Notes: generated from the sequence alone by a model not told the origin. Shown: positions 10,331-21,535, counted from the first letter of the stretch. The stretch: DNA of 64,000 bases from Diphasiastrum complanatum (GCA_029204225.1 CM055096.1:7361965-7425964); one strand, 5' to 3'. Numbers and translations: made by a program.

Positions 10331-10833
10331 GTTTCTTGCTCTATACATTTTTGGATGTAATTCATCGTAAAGGCTACCAATCTTGTCTTGTATTTTGTGA
10401 TGTTCCCATCTGGTTTGTATTTGAACTTGAAAACCCATTTGCATTTGACAATCTTGCGCTTATGTGGTAATGGCTCCAATGTCCATACCTAGTTTTTCCT
10501 CATGGACTCCATCTCTTCGTTCATGGCTTGGATCCATCTGTCCTTTTCTGGACTTTCAATCGCCACCTCAAATGTCTGTGGTTCGCCACTGAATCCGCAA
10601 AATTCTTTTGATGTGGAAACTGAGCTGCCTAGCACATACCTTGCTAGCACTCTTCGTAGTCTTGTCGACCTTCTGGGAGATCCTCCTGGAACAACTATGC
10701 CTTGGCCCTTGTCTGCTCTGCTCGGTCCGAAACCATCTTGGTTTATAAGAATTGCAACGGCAGGTTCTCTCGAATCTTTCTTTGTCAGATTCGTTGTTCG
10801 AATGGAAGATGACTCAAAAATCTTCATTTTCAT
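10331..10833 (-). pseudogene. CopC RT N-terminus (truncated)
   Basis: The minus-strand ORF 10489-10833 contains the integrase-RT linker SPRRSTRLRRVLARYV and DRWIQAMNEEMESMRKN. After one stop the RT start follows as WTLEPLPHKRKIVKCKWVFKFKYKPDG. The sequence ends at about 10330, before the catalytic strands, so CopC has lost most of RT, all of RNase H and its 3' LTR. Confidence 0.75.
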
Positions 10834-11664
10834 ATTCGTCTTCTGCTCCCTCTGTCATTGGCGGCAGGTCATAATACTGTCTCTCCAGAACTTCATAGCT
10901 GACAGGATCGTCATTGGCCATTGTCCTACTCTCATCGAATCTGACATCTCTCACTGTTTTCACAATGTTCATGTCTGACATGTAGATTTTGTAGTATGAC
11001 AAATTATTGTCATAACCTACTAGAAATCCTTGTTCGGCTTTCTCATCAAGCTTCTTTCGAAGCTTATCAAGAATATGTGCATAAGTTGCATGGCCAAAGA
11101 TTTTGACGTGAGATAGATTGGGCTTTCTACCCCACCATAGCTCATGTGGTGTCGTGTGACGAACGTCAGACTTACCTATCCTGTTCTGGATGTATGCGGC
11201 TATAGCTACTACTTCAGCCCACACTGCCCTTGGAGCTTTCGAATAGGCCATCATGCATCTGGTTGCTTCCATCAGGGTCCTGTTCTTTCGTTCAACGACA
11301 CTATTGTGCTGCGGTGTGTAGGCTGCAGTTCTTCTGTGAATGATACCACGATCATTGCAGAAGTCAGTGAAGCGATTCGAGATATATTCACCACCTTATT
11401 CTGTTCTGATATGTTTCACTTTGTTGTCTGTACATCTCTCATCTCAATTCACATATTCTGTGAATTTATCGCTTCAGATTTATTCTGAATAAAATACACT
11501 CTGGAAAATTTGCTATAATCATCAATGAAGGTTATATAATATTTCAAACCTCCTATTGAGATCACGTTGAATGGTCCGCAGATGTCAGAATGCACTAGCT
11601 CTAGAATCTTTGTCGTTTTATAGGAGTCTTTGATGAATGGTTTGTGTGACATCTTGCCTTTCAA
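10814..11664 (-). pseudogene. CopC integrase
   Basis: The core begins at 11664 with ILELVHSDICGPF (first catalytic D) and YYITFIDDYSKF. The middle part (11273-11448) has frame changes and holds the glutamate region around QHNSVVERKNRTLMEA. The C-terminal ORF 10814-11272 continues as AVWAEVVAIAAYIQNR, HELWWGRKPNLSHVKIFG, GYDNN and VRDVRFDES. Integrase inserts element DNA into the host. Several frame changes make it non-functional. The order pre-integrase, core, C-terminus, RT is correct for copia. Confidence 0.8.
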
Positions 11665-11983
11665 GCATGCATCACAGGTGGTCGAACTGGTTGCATTCGA
11701 GATGCTGACCTCTGTTATTGTTCCATGATGGCTTGCCTAGTAAAGTGCCATTGAGTTCATGTGGCAGAGTCTTCTGTGCCATAGAGTGTCTGGCGAGTCG
11801 TCATGAGTCTGATGCACCTCATCTTCAGGTAGGCGTACCTTTGGATGATATAGATTACCTTTCCTTCTGTCTTAAGCGATGAGAATACTGGTATTGGCGT
11901 CAATCACGTTGCATGCTTCGTTAGAAAACGTCACACGCATCCCTGCATCTGCTATTCTTGCTACAGAAAGCAAATATTCATTA
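11665..11983 (-). pseudogene. CopC pre-integrase zinc-binding region
   Basis: The minus-strand reading shows LLSVARIADAGMRVTF, then WHRRLCHMNSMAL and CDACLKGKMSHKPF. This is the HHCC zinc-binding N-terminus of copia integrase (H-x4-H and C-x2-C). A stop lies within it. It is separated from the protease by the MITE at 11984-12351. Confidence 0.7.
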
Positions 11984-12351
11984 GAGGAGTTCTAAATCCA
12001 AAAAAGACCCTTTGTAAAGATTCTTTTTATATTTTTTCTCAAATTTTTCTTACACATGGACCAATTAAAATACTCAAATTTGAAATCTACGTAACGTAAC
12101 TTTTTGAGTCCACATTTTGATTCCATACTAAAAATGGCATAACCTTTTAGTGGTAAGTTCAAATTTAGCGAAGTTTGGTGCACTGGAAAGCGCTCAACAA
12201 GGGCTTTCCAATGATATGTTAAATGAATACTTCTGAGCTATGATTAAAAAGTTATGGCAAGTCAAAAGTATTAGTGCTATGATATTTTAATAGTAAAAAA
12301 AGCATCTTGCACGAATTCTTAAAAGGGTCTTTTTGGAAATCAAAACTCCTC
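11984..12351. mobile_element. MITE, 368 bp, TA target duplication
   Basis: It interrupts CopC between protease and pre-integrase. The ends are imperfect inverted repeats of about 35 bp (GAGGAGTTCTAAATCC on the left; GAGGAGTTTTGATTTCC read from the right; both continue AAAAAGACCCTTT). TA flanks both sides (11982-11983 and 12352-12353), as for Tc1/mariner-type elements. The interior is AT-rich and non-coding. The protein frame on both sides is recognisable copia, which fixes the boundaries. Confidence 0.75.
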
Positions 12352-12353
12352 TA

Positions 12354-12741
12354 ATGGTTGCAAAGTAGGCACAAACAGAACATCTTCAAGTCGTCTATCT
12401 CTGCCGTTGGTGTTGAGCCATAGTGAACCAATACCGTTCACTTGATGCTTAGATCCATCTCCAAGACCTATGAATCTTGAGGGATCTGCACTTCTGAAAT
12501 CAAACATGATTCGTCTTGATGTCATGAAGTGTGAGGTGGCTTCTGAATCTAGGATCACCTCATGTGTGTCAGATGTTGATGTTGCACACATATCTTCATA
12601 GATGTAGGTGGTCGAACAGTCTATGTTTGTTCTTTCTTCGTCCATCTTCAAGCTCTCGGGCTCCTCGACATAGGACGAACTATTGCTGTTCTCCTGTCTG
12701 TTCTGTGCTGATTTGTTTCTTGGGTTTTGGTGGTAATCCAT
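12354..12741 (-). pseudogene. CopC aspartic protease with altered active site
   Basis: The minus-strand ORF (12340-12741) reads VILDSEATSHFM where active copia proteases have D-S-G-A/T. The essential glycine is glutamate here. The following GLGDGSKHQVNGIGSLWL and LEDVLFVPTLQP blocks are normal, so identity is secure. The last five codons read into the MITE. Confidence 0.8.
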
Positions 12742-12792
12742 GGCTGCATGACCCTTTTTGTGGCAATGGATACACTCAATCTTGGGATTGAG

Positions 12793-13224
12793 CTAGCAAG
12801 TATCTACTGTATGTTCGTCTCTTCTGCATCTCACACAAGTCTTCTTGTCTGCACCTTGTTGTTTCGACCTCTCTTTGGTCTTCCAGTTGCCTTTGCTTGT
12901 TTCTTCTGCTTGCTGGTCACGATCATGCCTCTGATTCGACTCCCTCTTAGGATTAAATTGTTTCTTGGATTTTTCTTTTTTGTCGTAGAGGGCCTGGTCA
13001 GAACCATCCTTGTGATCAAGGTGTTCTCTGGCCTCGACTTCCTCTCGAATCTCGACAATCGCCTTTTCGAGGTTCATGGTAGGATCTTTCACGAGCAGGG
13101 TCCTCGTTGTCTGGAATGATCTGGGTAAGGCTCTCAACAGGTATGTGAGCTGTTTCTCAGTTGACACTGCATTCTTTGTTCCAGAATTATGTAGTGATAG
13201 AAACAGATTCTTTATCTTTCTCAC
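12793..13224 (-). pseudogene. CopC Gag C-terminal part with zinc knuckle
   Basis: A minus-strand ORF of 143 codons: TEKQLTYLLRALPRSFQTT, VKDPTMNLEKAIVEIREE, a charged Lys/Arg/Gln-rich linker and CVRCRRDEHTVDTC (C-x2-C-x4-H-x4-C). It would package element RNA. It follows, after an AT-rich interruption, the Gag N-terminal part at 13481-13800. Confidence 0.75.
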
Positions 13225-13480
13225 GAAAGAGGTGAGGTCTTTTCTACCAATGTAGATTCGTCAGCTGATCTTCCAATATCATGATCTGACTTCTTGATTT
13301 TTAACCATTATTGTCATGAACAATATCTACTTTTAAGGTATTTCATCGTATTTTTGTGGATAAATTTTAGGTTTTATAAAATAAAAAAAGTATTTTTATA
13401 CATCTGAGAACCAAATTTTGAGTAAAAACATTATTTTAAAATATTTTTTTCAGCTTTCAAACATTTGAAATTTGGTCAGC
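13225..13480. other. AT-rich interruption within CopC gag
   Basis: About 190 bp of very AT-rich DNA (from about 13290) separates the two Gag parts. No inverted termini or duplications could be recognised. It may be a degenerate insertion. Confidence 0.35.
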
Positions 13481-13800
13481 AATGCATCTCATATCTCCTT
13501 AACTTTGGAGAGTGTAGTCAGGTCAAGTGTGAGACTATCTTTGATGGAAGATGATAGCAAGGCTACTGCCTTGTCGTTTTTCTCCCTCCATTCGCGTAGC
13601 TCCTTGCCTGTTGTCATAGGCATTTCTTCTGTGCCATCCACCTAGGGGAAGAGTCCTTCACCCTTAAAAATAAAAGATGTCTTGACTTTCCAGGCTAGAA
13701 AGTTAGATCCTAAAGAATCAAGTATTGTGCAGATCTTGCTCTGCATGTTGATGATTGAAGCCATTGCTTCTTGATATCTGTTCCCTTGTTAATGGGTGAT
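13481..13800 (-). pseudogene. CopC Gag N-terminal part
   Basis: The minus-strand reading gives NFLAWKVKTSFIFKGEGLFP, then DGTEEMPMTTGKELREWREK, NDKAVALLSSSIKDSLT and KEIWDAL. This is the N-terminal Gag (UBN2-like) pattern of copia elements. One stop interrupts it. It starts about 80 bp inside the primer-binding site, the expected place. Confidence 0.7.
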
Positions 13801-13862
13801 TGTCCGAATGCTTGGCCTCCTGGATCTGATAGCTTCTCGGCTATGTTAGAATATGATAGGGT

Positions 13863-13875
13863 GGCTCTGATACCA
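13863..13875 (-). promoter_or_regulatory. CopC primer-binding site
   Basis: The minus strand reads TGGTATCAGAGCC one base after the LTR end at 13877. Confidence 0.8.
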
Positions 13876-13876
13876 C

Positions 13877-14845
13877 TGATGAGAAATCGTCAGATTCGCG
13901 AAACTTTCGCGAAGACGAATCAAGCACGACTCTCTTCAACTTGAATGGAGTTCAAATGCGATCGGTGGACACTGCCAGCTGAATCACTCCTACAGTCCTC
14001 CAGAATGTAGTCAAGCACTAGTGATCTACGTTTATAGACTAATGCAGCATTCAAAATAGTTTCAAGCAGAGTGCGAAATTCAAATGAACAGGAAAAACTC
14101 AGACATACGAAATAATAGCATATGCATTCGCATTCGAGATCATACACAACAAGAAAATAATCTGTATTGATTTTCTCTGATTTCTTCAAGCACTGGCATG
14201 AGAGAAACACTTCTTTCACGGATGTATGTTACGCTTACTAGCGGACTTTGGATCTCTATGGATCCTGATCACAGAACTCGTCTCGCACACAGGCGGACTT
14301 GCTATCTGTATTTCGTCTTGATTGCTCACTAGCATCAGACTACTGTGTTACACTGTATGTGTATTCTGTTGACCTATATGTCAAGTATCATCCAGTAAGT
14401 ATAGTCGCTCTATGTAAATCCAAGATTAGAGTGATTAAGCATCTACAACTAATCAAGGAATTACAAGAGTGGCAGATTAGCCACGACCTAGGGAGTATCT
14501 GCTGACGTCACACCATCAGATCAGATTTTTGTACTTCTGGGTACTTGTGCGATCTTTGCTGGTACTCTTTGGAGCGTGAGGACAAAACATGTTTTGCGAC
14601 ATTTTTTGTGTCATGTCATTGGCTTCATCTTGCTCGTCTGCCTTTCTCTCGTACTAAACCATAAAAGATTCTCATTCGTGAATCTTTCATGTTTGCAAAT
14701 CGTTTGTCTTCATCTCCTTTGACTTTTGTGTTCTCAAAACTCTTTGTGTTTCGTATCTCCAGATTTTTGAGTTTGCGAATGTCTTCGTCAGGGTGAGGGC
14801 GGAAAGCTAGCAAGGTTTTGTAAATAGAAACATTTTGTTTCTTCA
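13877..14845 (-). repeat. CopC 5' LTR (969 bp)
   Basis: On the minus strand it starts TGAAGAAACAAAATG (14845) and ends ...CGATTTCTCATCA (13877) beside the primer site. Parts of the same LTR family lie at 34114-34626 plus 44220-44660 (one copy split by NAL-3) and 49742-50308. The start is confirmed by the polypurine tract at 44661-44675 in the related element. Confidence 0.85.
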
Positions 14846-15940
14846 TAACTAGCATCAATCATGTTTGTGAGTCTTGTGCTTTGTCAAAGTCACATAGACT
14901 ACCTTATACTAGATCTACAAAGCCTTTTCAAGTTGTACATTCGGATATTCATGGAATTACTACAACTAGCAATAGTGGAGCTAAGATGTATGTAACTTTC
15001 ATTGATGATTTTAGTAAATTTTGTTGGATCTATCTACTAAAGAACAAAGATGAAGTGTATGATGTCTTTGTGAAGTTCAAGAATACATGGGAGAACCAAT
15101 TTTTCACAAAGATCAAATGCTTTTGACAATGGTTGGAGAGTACATATCTACCAAGTTCAAGGCATGGGATCAAAAAGGGAGTATCCAAAACCATTTTCGG
15201 ATCAAGCTTTGTTGTATGCTAACTTTCTACGCAATAGGTGGCCAAGTGCTATATTGGATGGAAGAACATCTTTTGAGATGTTATTCAAGAGGAGACCAAG
15301 TGTCAACTTTCTTAAAACTTTTGGATGTACTTAATATGTCAATATAACTCTTGATGATAGGACAAAAGAGGATCCATCTTCAAGAAAAGGTACATTTGTT
15401 GGATATAGTGAGGTGAGTAAAGCCTACAAGGTTTACATTTCTACTACTAATAAGGTGATTATTGGTAGAGATGTCATTTTTGATAAGGGGAATATTTCAA
15501 AGGTGTCTTCAAGTGATGATGGTGTGGATGGATCTAATATTCTTGTTGTTGATGTGATGGATCCTACTTTAGATGATGATGATGAAGGACTTTCATTTAG
15601 TCAAAAGCCAAGGAGAACATCAAGGCAAAGGCAAACACCTTCAAGGCTCACATATGATGAGAAAGGTAAGCAAGTTGTTGGAAGTACACACTTTGCTTTC
15701 CTAACCTCCTTTGATGAGCCTACTTGTGTAGATGAAGCAAGGAACAAAGAGAAGTGGATCCAAGCAATGGATCTTGAGTATCAAGCTCTTACAAAGAGTG
15801 AAACATGGATATTGGTGGAGTTACCTAAGGGCAAGAAAGATATGGATGTAAATGGATCTTCAAGGTGAAGACAAACCAAGATGGATCTATCAATTAGCAT
15901 AAGGCAAAAGGATATTCTCAAGAACATGGTATTGAGTACT
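14846..15940 (+). pseudogene. CopD integrase-RT fragment (copia, CopE-like family)
   Basis: Plus-strand fragments in order: CESCALSKSHRLPYTRSTKP; the integrase core start VVHSDIHGITTTSNSGAK and FIDDFSKF; a large core deletion around 15125-15220; ITLDDRTKEDPSSRKGTFVG; the long linker 15413-15868 with TPSRLTYDEKGKQVV and FDEPTCVDEA; then WIQAMDLEYQALTKSETW, the RT start. Protein similarity to CopE is high, so it is the same subfamily. Both ends are truncated, and several frameshifts and stops are present. Confidence 0.8.
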
Positions 15941-15944
15941 GTGA

Positions 15945-16465
15945 ATAATTTCAGATTATTAAGATCCAAAATGTTCCCTTGATCTTGGGTTAGATAGACA
16001 AGCAAATCACCAACCTTGCCAATGTAAAAAAATCAGCATCTACTCTATAAATGAGATGAAAACTCTAATAGATATCGATCAAACTTTAATCAAAACATAA
16101 AATGAAGTTGTTGTCCGTACAAAAATAGTAATCTACTGTATTTCATACGGGTGGATCTAAAAATAACATTTAATAAGCATTCTACACATAAAATTGCAAG
16201 ATATCACAAGTATAGTGCACCAATGGATAGTAGATACCAAGAGAACCATGTATAAGCATGAATGAGATAAGAGGGAGAGAATGTCCTCTCTTCCCATGAG
16301 TTACAACCTTTTACATCAAGTCCAAACCTAATTTCAGACTTTGGTTTTCCTCCATAACGAAAAACCCTACTATTAATGTGACTAGATTCAATGTCTCTAC
16401 TACTCAAATTGAATCCCTCCAAAACTCATGCTCTATAGTTTCCCACACTTTCCAAAAGTGTTTAT
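15945..16465 (-). repeat. LTR-F, 3' part, split by CopE
   Basis: It matches, in inverted orientation, the LTR at 50338-50770 (TACGGGTGGATCT, a TGTAAC...GGATG region, CACTTT-AAAAAGTG). It is interrupted at 16465 by CopE and resumes at 22191. The left limit is approximate. Confidence 0.6.
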
Positions 16466-17120
16466 TGTGAAAAATACAGATCCTAAGTGGATCTAAACTC
16501 CAAGATCATTGGCTTGAATGCTTGCACTCCAAACTACATAAGCTAGGAATTGGCAACACATTCTATGCTACCTAGAATGCAAAGAACTTGATCAAAAAGC
16601 ATTTACCACAAATGGAAACTTCCATAAACATCAAGTGCGGCCCAAAATAGCATTATACAGTCCATAATACATCAGCCTACCACTTTTGGAAAGCACCTAA
16701 GATCATACACAATAGCTTGAAGACAATACACACAACAATGCTCTCAATGGAGGAAGAAACAATGACAATGATCTATTGATCTCAATGAAGCATACAAAAG
16801 GTTTCTCCAACCTGTTCTCCACGACTTCCCTACTATTTATGGATGAGGAAGATGACTCTCTCTCCTCTCTCTAGAAGGTACTTGACCCTAGATATTCCCT
16901 ATATAGGAAAAATAGCTAAAAATGGCTTATATGACCAAAATACATCAAAATGGTCTCATTTTGAAGGGTATGAAGTTTGACACTTCATCATACTGAAAAA
17001 ATACAGTAAATAAAAACATTGTGGCCTGGTTCACACGTGTGAAACTCCAGAACCAAAACTATTTACAATTTTAGCCAATTTAGGCCTCAAACTAGCTAGG
17101 AAATGTTGACAATTTTCACA
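16466..17120 (-). repeat. CopE 3' LTR (655 bp)
   Basis: On the minus strand it runs TGTGAAAATTGTCAAC...CTGTATTTTTCACA. Same sequence as 21536-22190. The TGTGA start supplies the stop codon of the pol frame. Confidence 0.93.
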
Positions 17121-17628
17121 CTCCCTCTTCAACATTGGATGCTAGTTTCAACATAGTCTTTGAGCACATTCCAAGATTAGATCTATGCATTAAATATAGG
17201 TCCTTTCCCAATGGTTTGGTGAAGATATCAGCCACACACTCCTTTGAAGAGACATGTTGAAGCTCCACCTCTTTGGCAATGACTTGATCTCTCACAAAAT
17301 GGTGAGCAATCTCAATGTGCTTGCTCCTTGCATGAAAAACAGGATTGCTTGCCAAGCTTTGGGCTGAAAGGTTATCACAAAGTATGATTGGAGTCTTCTC
17401 TGGTTCCAGCAAGTGAAGATCCAATAACATCCTCTTGATCCAAAGAATCTCCTTGGTGCATGTTGTTAATGCCTTGAACTCGGCTTCGGTGGAAGATAGA
17501 GAGATAGTTGGTTGCTTCTTTGATAGCCATGAGACCACTCCATCTCCAAGATAGATTGCAAAGGCACTTGTTGACTTCCTATCCATTTGATCACCTGCAA
17601 AATCTGAATCAACTCCTTGGTGCTTGCT
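17116..17628 (-). CDS. CopE RNase H
   Basis: In-frame continuation of the Gag-Pol ORF after a single TAA at 17629-17631; the first Met is at 17586. It shows VDSDFAGDQMDRKSTSAFAI, SLSSTEAEFKALTTC (catalytic E), ILWIKRMLLDL, LCDNLSAQSLASNPVFHARS (catalytic D), KHIEIAHHFVRD and VADIFTKPL. The domain is complete and undamaged and degrades the RNA template. Its stop lies in the LTR. Being in the same frame as gag-pol, it is cut off only by the stop created by the upstream RT deletion. Confidence 0.9.
   Translation of the reverse strand, partial: SKHQGVDSDFAGDQMDRKSTSAFAIYLGDGVVSWLSKKQPTISLSSTEAEFKALTTCTKEILWIKRMLLDLHLLEPEKTPIILCDNLSAQSLASNPVFHARSKHIEIAHHFVRDQVIAKEVELQHVSSKECVADIFTKPLGKDLYLMHRSNLGMCSKTMLKLASNVEEGV
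17121..17131 (-). promoter_or_regulatory. CopE polypurine tract
   Basis: The minus strand reads TGAAGAGGGAG immediately before the 3' LTR start TGTGAAAA; it primes plus-strand DNA synthesis. Confidence 0.8.
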
Positions 17629-20370
17629 TTAGCCCATACAAACTCTTTTGGAGATAGCACACATGATTAGGCTCATCATGTGAAACATAGCCCTCGGGTT
17701 GCTCCATGTAAATATCTTCATCTTTGCCACGGGTGCAAAGGTCTCATCATAGTCAATACCATATTCTTGAGCATACCCCTTTGCCACCAACCTTGCCTTG
17801 TACTTGTTGATTGATCCATCTTGATTTGTCTTGATCTTGAAGATCCACTTACAACCAATTGCCTTCTTGTCCTTTGGAAGCTTTACCAACCTCCATGTGT
17901 TGCTTTTGATGAGTGCTTGATGCTCATGATCCATGGCTTGGATCCATTCCTTCTTTTGAATTGCTTCACCTACACAAGTTGGTTCATCAAAAGAGGTAAG
18001 AAAAGCAAAGTTAGAGTTGTCCACCACTTGCTTTCCTTTTTCATCATAGGTTAGCCTTGATGGCTTAGCCCTTTGCCTTTGAGTCTTCCTTGAAGTTTGC
18101 TTTGGAGTGGCATCTCCATCTTCATCCAAGACATCTTGCACATCATGATGATTAGTAGGCACATCAACATCAACATCAACAACATTGGAAACATTCTCTT
18201 CATGAAAGATGACATCCCTACTTATGACAACTTTCTTTGTAGAAGGAATGTACACTTTGTAAGCCTTGCTTACTTCACTATAGCCAACAAACACACCCTT
18301 CTTTGATGAAGGATCTTCTTTAGTTCTATCATCAAGTGTGATATTGACAAAACATGTACATCCAAAGATCCTACAATGCTTGACACTCGGCCTTCTACCA
18401 TAAAGAACCTCATGAGGAGTTTTACCATCCAAGGAAGCACTTGTCCATCTATTACATAGATAGTTAGCACATGCTAAAGCTTCCCCCCAAAAAGACTTAG
18501 CAAGATTAGCATGTAGTCTCATTGCCTTGGCACATTCACAAAGGGTTCTATTCTTCCTCTCGGCCACTCCATTCTGTTGTGGAGTCCTAGGACTAGACAT
18601 CTCCCTCTTAATCCCATGTGCTATACAAAAGTCTTTGAACCTATTTGAGGTGTATTCCCCTCCATTATCAGATCTTAAGCATTTGATCTTTGTATTGAAT
18701 TGGTTTTCCATTTCATTCTTGAACTTGACAAATGCAGCAAACACTTCATCCTTACTTTTAAGAAGATAGATCCAAGTATACCTACTAAAGTCATCAATGA
18801 AAGTTGCATACATCTTTGCCCCACCATTGCTAGTTGTACTAGAAGAATGAATATCAGAATGCACAAGTTGAAAAGCTTCTTTAGATCTAGAAGTAGATCT
18901 AGAATAAGCAAGTCTATGAGATTTGGACAAGGCACAATGTTCACAAACACTATTGTTTGCAACAAGACTTTTAGGGAGACCAAGAACAAGCTCTTTCTTT
19001 GCCATTACCTCCAAAGATTTGAAGTTGGGATGGCCCAACCTCTTGTGCCAAACTTCTTGGTTTGTCAATTGCTCCCTAGCCATACATCCTTCATGATTAG
19101 AGATCACACATGCATCAAGCTTGAAAAGTTTACCATGCCTCCTACCTTGAGCAATCAAGGATCCACATTTACTTATCAAACATGCATCTCCAATGAACTC
19201 CACATCAAGTCCTTTGTCAATCATTTGACTTACACTAAGCAAATTCTTAGTGATTGAAGGAATGTACAAAACATTTTCAAGATTTGCTTTCCTATTTGTT
19301 GAAAGGGAAATAGGAATAGTGCCTATGCCTTTGATGTCACATTGACCATCATTTGCAGTGTAGATGATGTTACCTTCTCCCTCATAAGACAATAAGGATG
19401 TAAAGTATTCCTTATGTCTTGTCATGTGAGATGAGGCTCCACTATCAATCCACCAAGGATCATTATCATCTATGTTGGCTAACAAACTTGAAGTCATAAC
19501 AAGTGATTCACATGTGTTATGTTCTTCCTCATCTATTGTAAGATTTCCTTGCCTCTCTCCTTGCTCTCTTTTCTTCTTATAACATTCATTTGCAAAATGA
19601 CCTTTTATCCCACAATAAAAGCACTTGAACTTTGACTTATTGTTCTTAGTAGAAGAGGAAGAGGAAGAGCGATCATCATGATCAAAGTTACCACCTTTGG
19701 ACCATTTCCCTTTGCCTTTACCTTTGCCCTTGAATTTGCCTTTTGTGAAGAAAGCCTCTTCACCTCCACCTTGCAAGGATGCACCATCAAGCTTTGATTG
19801 CAACCTATGTTCTTCAGCCAATAAGATTTCTTGCAAGTCAACCACACTTGGCAAGACTCTTTGAATGGCAAAACTTTGCACAAGGTTAGCATGTTCATTT
19901 AGCAAACCATTCAACATAACTTGGACTATTTCACCATCTTTTATGTTCTCATCAATGCATGCTAAATCATCACTTAGGGACTTAACTCTCAAGATAAATG
20001 CATGAGCACTTTCACCCTCTCTTTGCCTACTAGAAAATATTTGTCTCCTTAGGGTCAATACCCTAGATGTGGACTTTGATTCAAAGAGCTTCTTTAAGGC
20101 ATTCCATGCCTCACTTGCACTTTGACACTTTCCAACTTCCTTGAGAAGTTCATTTGTAACATTCATTTTAATGATATGAAGAGCCCTTTTGGCCTTCTTA
20201 TCAAACCTTTGTTGCTCTTGAAGTGTGAGAGGTCTCTCTTCAATTTCTGCAACTATGTCCATGAGTTCATTCAACTCAAGTAAGGACTCCATCCTCACTT
20301 TCCAAGTAGAGTAGTTTGATGAACTCAACCTTTCACTAGACTCTAGCATGATCCCACCATTGGAAGCCAT
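17629..20370 (-). CDS. CopE Gag-protease-integrase-(partial RT) polyprotein, 913 aa
   Basis: A single open frame starts MASNGGIMLESSERLSSSNY. Domains: UBN2-type Gag 10-195; zinc knuckle CFYCGIKGHFANEC at 250-263; protease WWIDSGASSHM at 306-316; pre-integrase zinc domain with H442, H447, C476, C479; integrase core with D506, D568 (RSDNGGEY) and E604 (QNGVAERKNR); integrase C-terminus (FGCTCFV, GYSE, RDVIF); linker; RT start CKWIFKIKTNQDG to FAPVAKM (about 885). There a deletion joins MKIFTWSN, which in another frame is the later ...YMEQPEGYV segment. A second deletion after LYGLKQAPRS removes the rest of RT, including YVDD. Everything before the first deletion looks intact. Confidence 0.93.
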   Translation of the reverse strand: MASNGGIMLESSERLSSSNYSTWKVRMESLLELNELMDIVAEIEERPLTLQEQQRFDKKAKRALHIIKMNVTNELLKEVGKCQSASEAWNALKKLFESKSTSRVLTLRRQIFSSRQREGESAHAFILRVKSLSDDLACIDENIKDGEIVQVMLNGLLNEHANLVQSFAIQRVLPSVVDLQEILLAEEHRLQSKLDGASLQGGGEEAFFTKGKFKGKGKGKGKWSKGGNFDHDDRSSSSSSTKNNKSKFKCFYCGIKGHFANECYKKKREQGERQGNLTIDEEEHNTCESLVMTSSLLANIDDNDPWWIDSGASSHMTRHKEYFTSLLSYEGEGNIIYTANDGQCDIKGIGTIPISLSTNRKANLENVLYIPSITKNLLSVSQMIDKGLDVEFIGDACLISKCGSLIAQGRRHGKLFKLDACVISNHEGCMAREQLTNQEVWHKRLGHPNFKSLEVMAKKELVLGLPKSLVANNSVCEHCALSKSHRLAYSRSTSRSKEAFQLVHSDIHSSSTTSNGGAKMYATFIDDFSRYTWIYLLKSKDEVFAAFVKFKNEMENQFNTKIKCLRSDNGGEYTSNRFKDFCIAHGIKREMSSPRTPQQNGVAERKNRTLCECAKAMRLHANLAKSFWGEALACANYLCNRWTSASLDGKTPHEVLYGRRPSVKHCRIFGCTCFVNITLDDRTKEDPSSKKGVFVGYSEVSKAYKVYIPSTKKVVISRDVIFHEENVSNVVDVDVDVPTNHHDVQDVLDEDGDATPKQTSRKTQRQRAKPSRLTYDEKGKQVVDNSNFAFLTSFDEPTCVGEAIQKKEWIQAMDHEHQALIKSNTWRLVKLPKDKKAIGCKWIFKIKTNQDGSINKYKARLVAKGYAQEYGIDYDETFAPVAKMKIFTWSNPRAMFHMMSLIMCAISKRVCMG

Positions 20371-21522
20371 GATTCTAATGTTTCTTCAACTTTTAGGTTC
20401 TGTCCTAAAGCACTTAGCACTCACTTTTCTCTCAACAAATGATAGATAAAGAGATCTATGAAGATTTAGGACCCTAAAACACTTCTATCTTGAACCTAGA
20501 TGGTTTCCAAGCATAGAAAGGAAGATTGAAACACATGCAACACTTTGCACACACTAAGAATGGATTACAAAATCAAACCAACCTGAACACACTCTTGCTT
20601 AAGCTCTCAAACTTTCCAGCAAGTGACCAAATCAAGTTATGGTGTGAAGAGTTACTTGCATTCTTAGAAAATACCCAAAACTAGGATGCCAAGATTACCT
20701 AGTAATGAACAAACTTGATCAACATATGATCAACACACTAAGATATTGATTCAACCTGTAAAACCACATGTAAACCACACTTCTAAAAGTTTATAAACTC
20801 CAGCAAGTGATAAATACAAGATTTAGAGGTGAATGAATGAGCACACTTAGTGAATCACAAGACTAACTTCACTATCTTGTCAAATCTTGGTGTTTAGATG
20901 TAGATCTAAGATCACTTCACATGAGAATGTTCCTCAACCTGTTAAGAACCTGAAAACACACTTGCATAATGGTTAACACCTTCCAGCAAATGCTCCAATC
21001 AAATTACATAAGGAGAGTTACTTACATGCTCAACAAAGTACACCAAAATTTATGCCAAAATTGATGACAATCTTTACAATATGCTCTTCACAATGGAGCT
21101 TACAATATGTTCACCCAAAAAAGGGGATCTTTCATCCAAATGGGAGCTTTGCTCAGCCTTTAGGAGAATTACAACTCACTCAAAAGAGCATTTGTCATCC
21201 ACTTAAGGAGAAGTTTCATCCACTTAAGGAGAGTGTTCATCCAAGAATGGAGATTGTCAACAATAGGATTGAAAAGAACATTGTTAGTATTGAATATGCA
21301 CAAGCCTCACAATCACAAATGATTAGGTGTTATGATCTGATCCAAAATAGTTTCTTTTCAGCCTCTGATCTTCAATAGACCTGAAATATGCTTTTGATCC
21401 ACAAGTTCAACTCACAAAACAAAGGTTAGTAAGATTTGATCAACAAAGCAATGCAAAATCATGCTAGAACTTGATCAAACATCCAAATATCACCAAAAAT
21501 GGAATACTTACTGTAAATAACC
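20371..21522 (-). other. CopE 5' untranslated leader
   Basis: 1.15 kb between the primer-binding site and the Gag start codon. Repeated short motifs (CTTCCAGCAA, AACCTGT, CTTGATCAA) recur every 100-200 bp, giving a loosely repetitive leader. A plus-strand ORF at 21052-21378 has no recognisable domain and is taken as chance. Confidence 0.6.
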
Positions 21523-21535
21523 AGCTCTGATACCA
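21523..21535 (-). promoter_or_regulatory. CopE primer-binding site
   Basis: The minus strand reads TGGTATCAGAGCT directly after the 5' LTR, matching initiator tRNA-Met. Confidence 0.85.

Noticed and set aside
21052-21378. Plus-strand ORF in the CopE leader (MPKLMTIFTICSSQWSLQ...)
   Set aside because: Antisense within the untranslated leader, made of loosely repeated motifs (HPLKE repeats); no domain.
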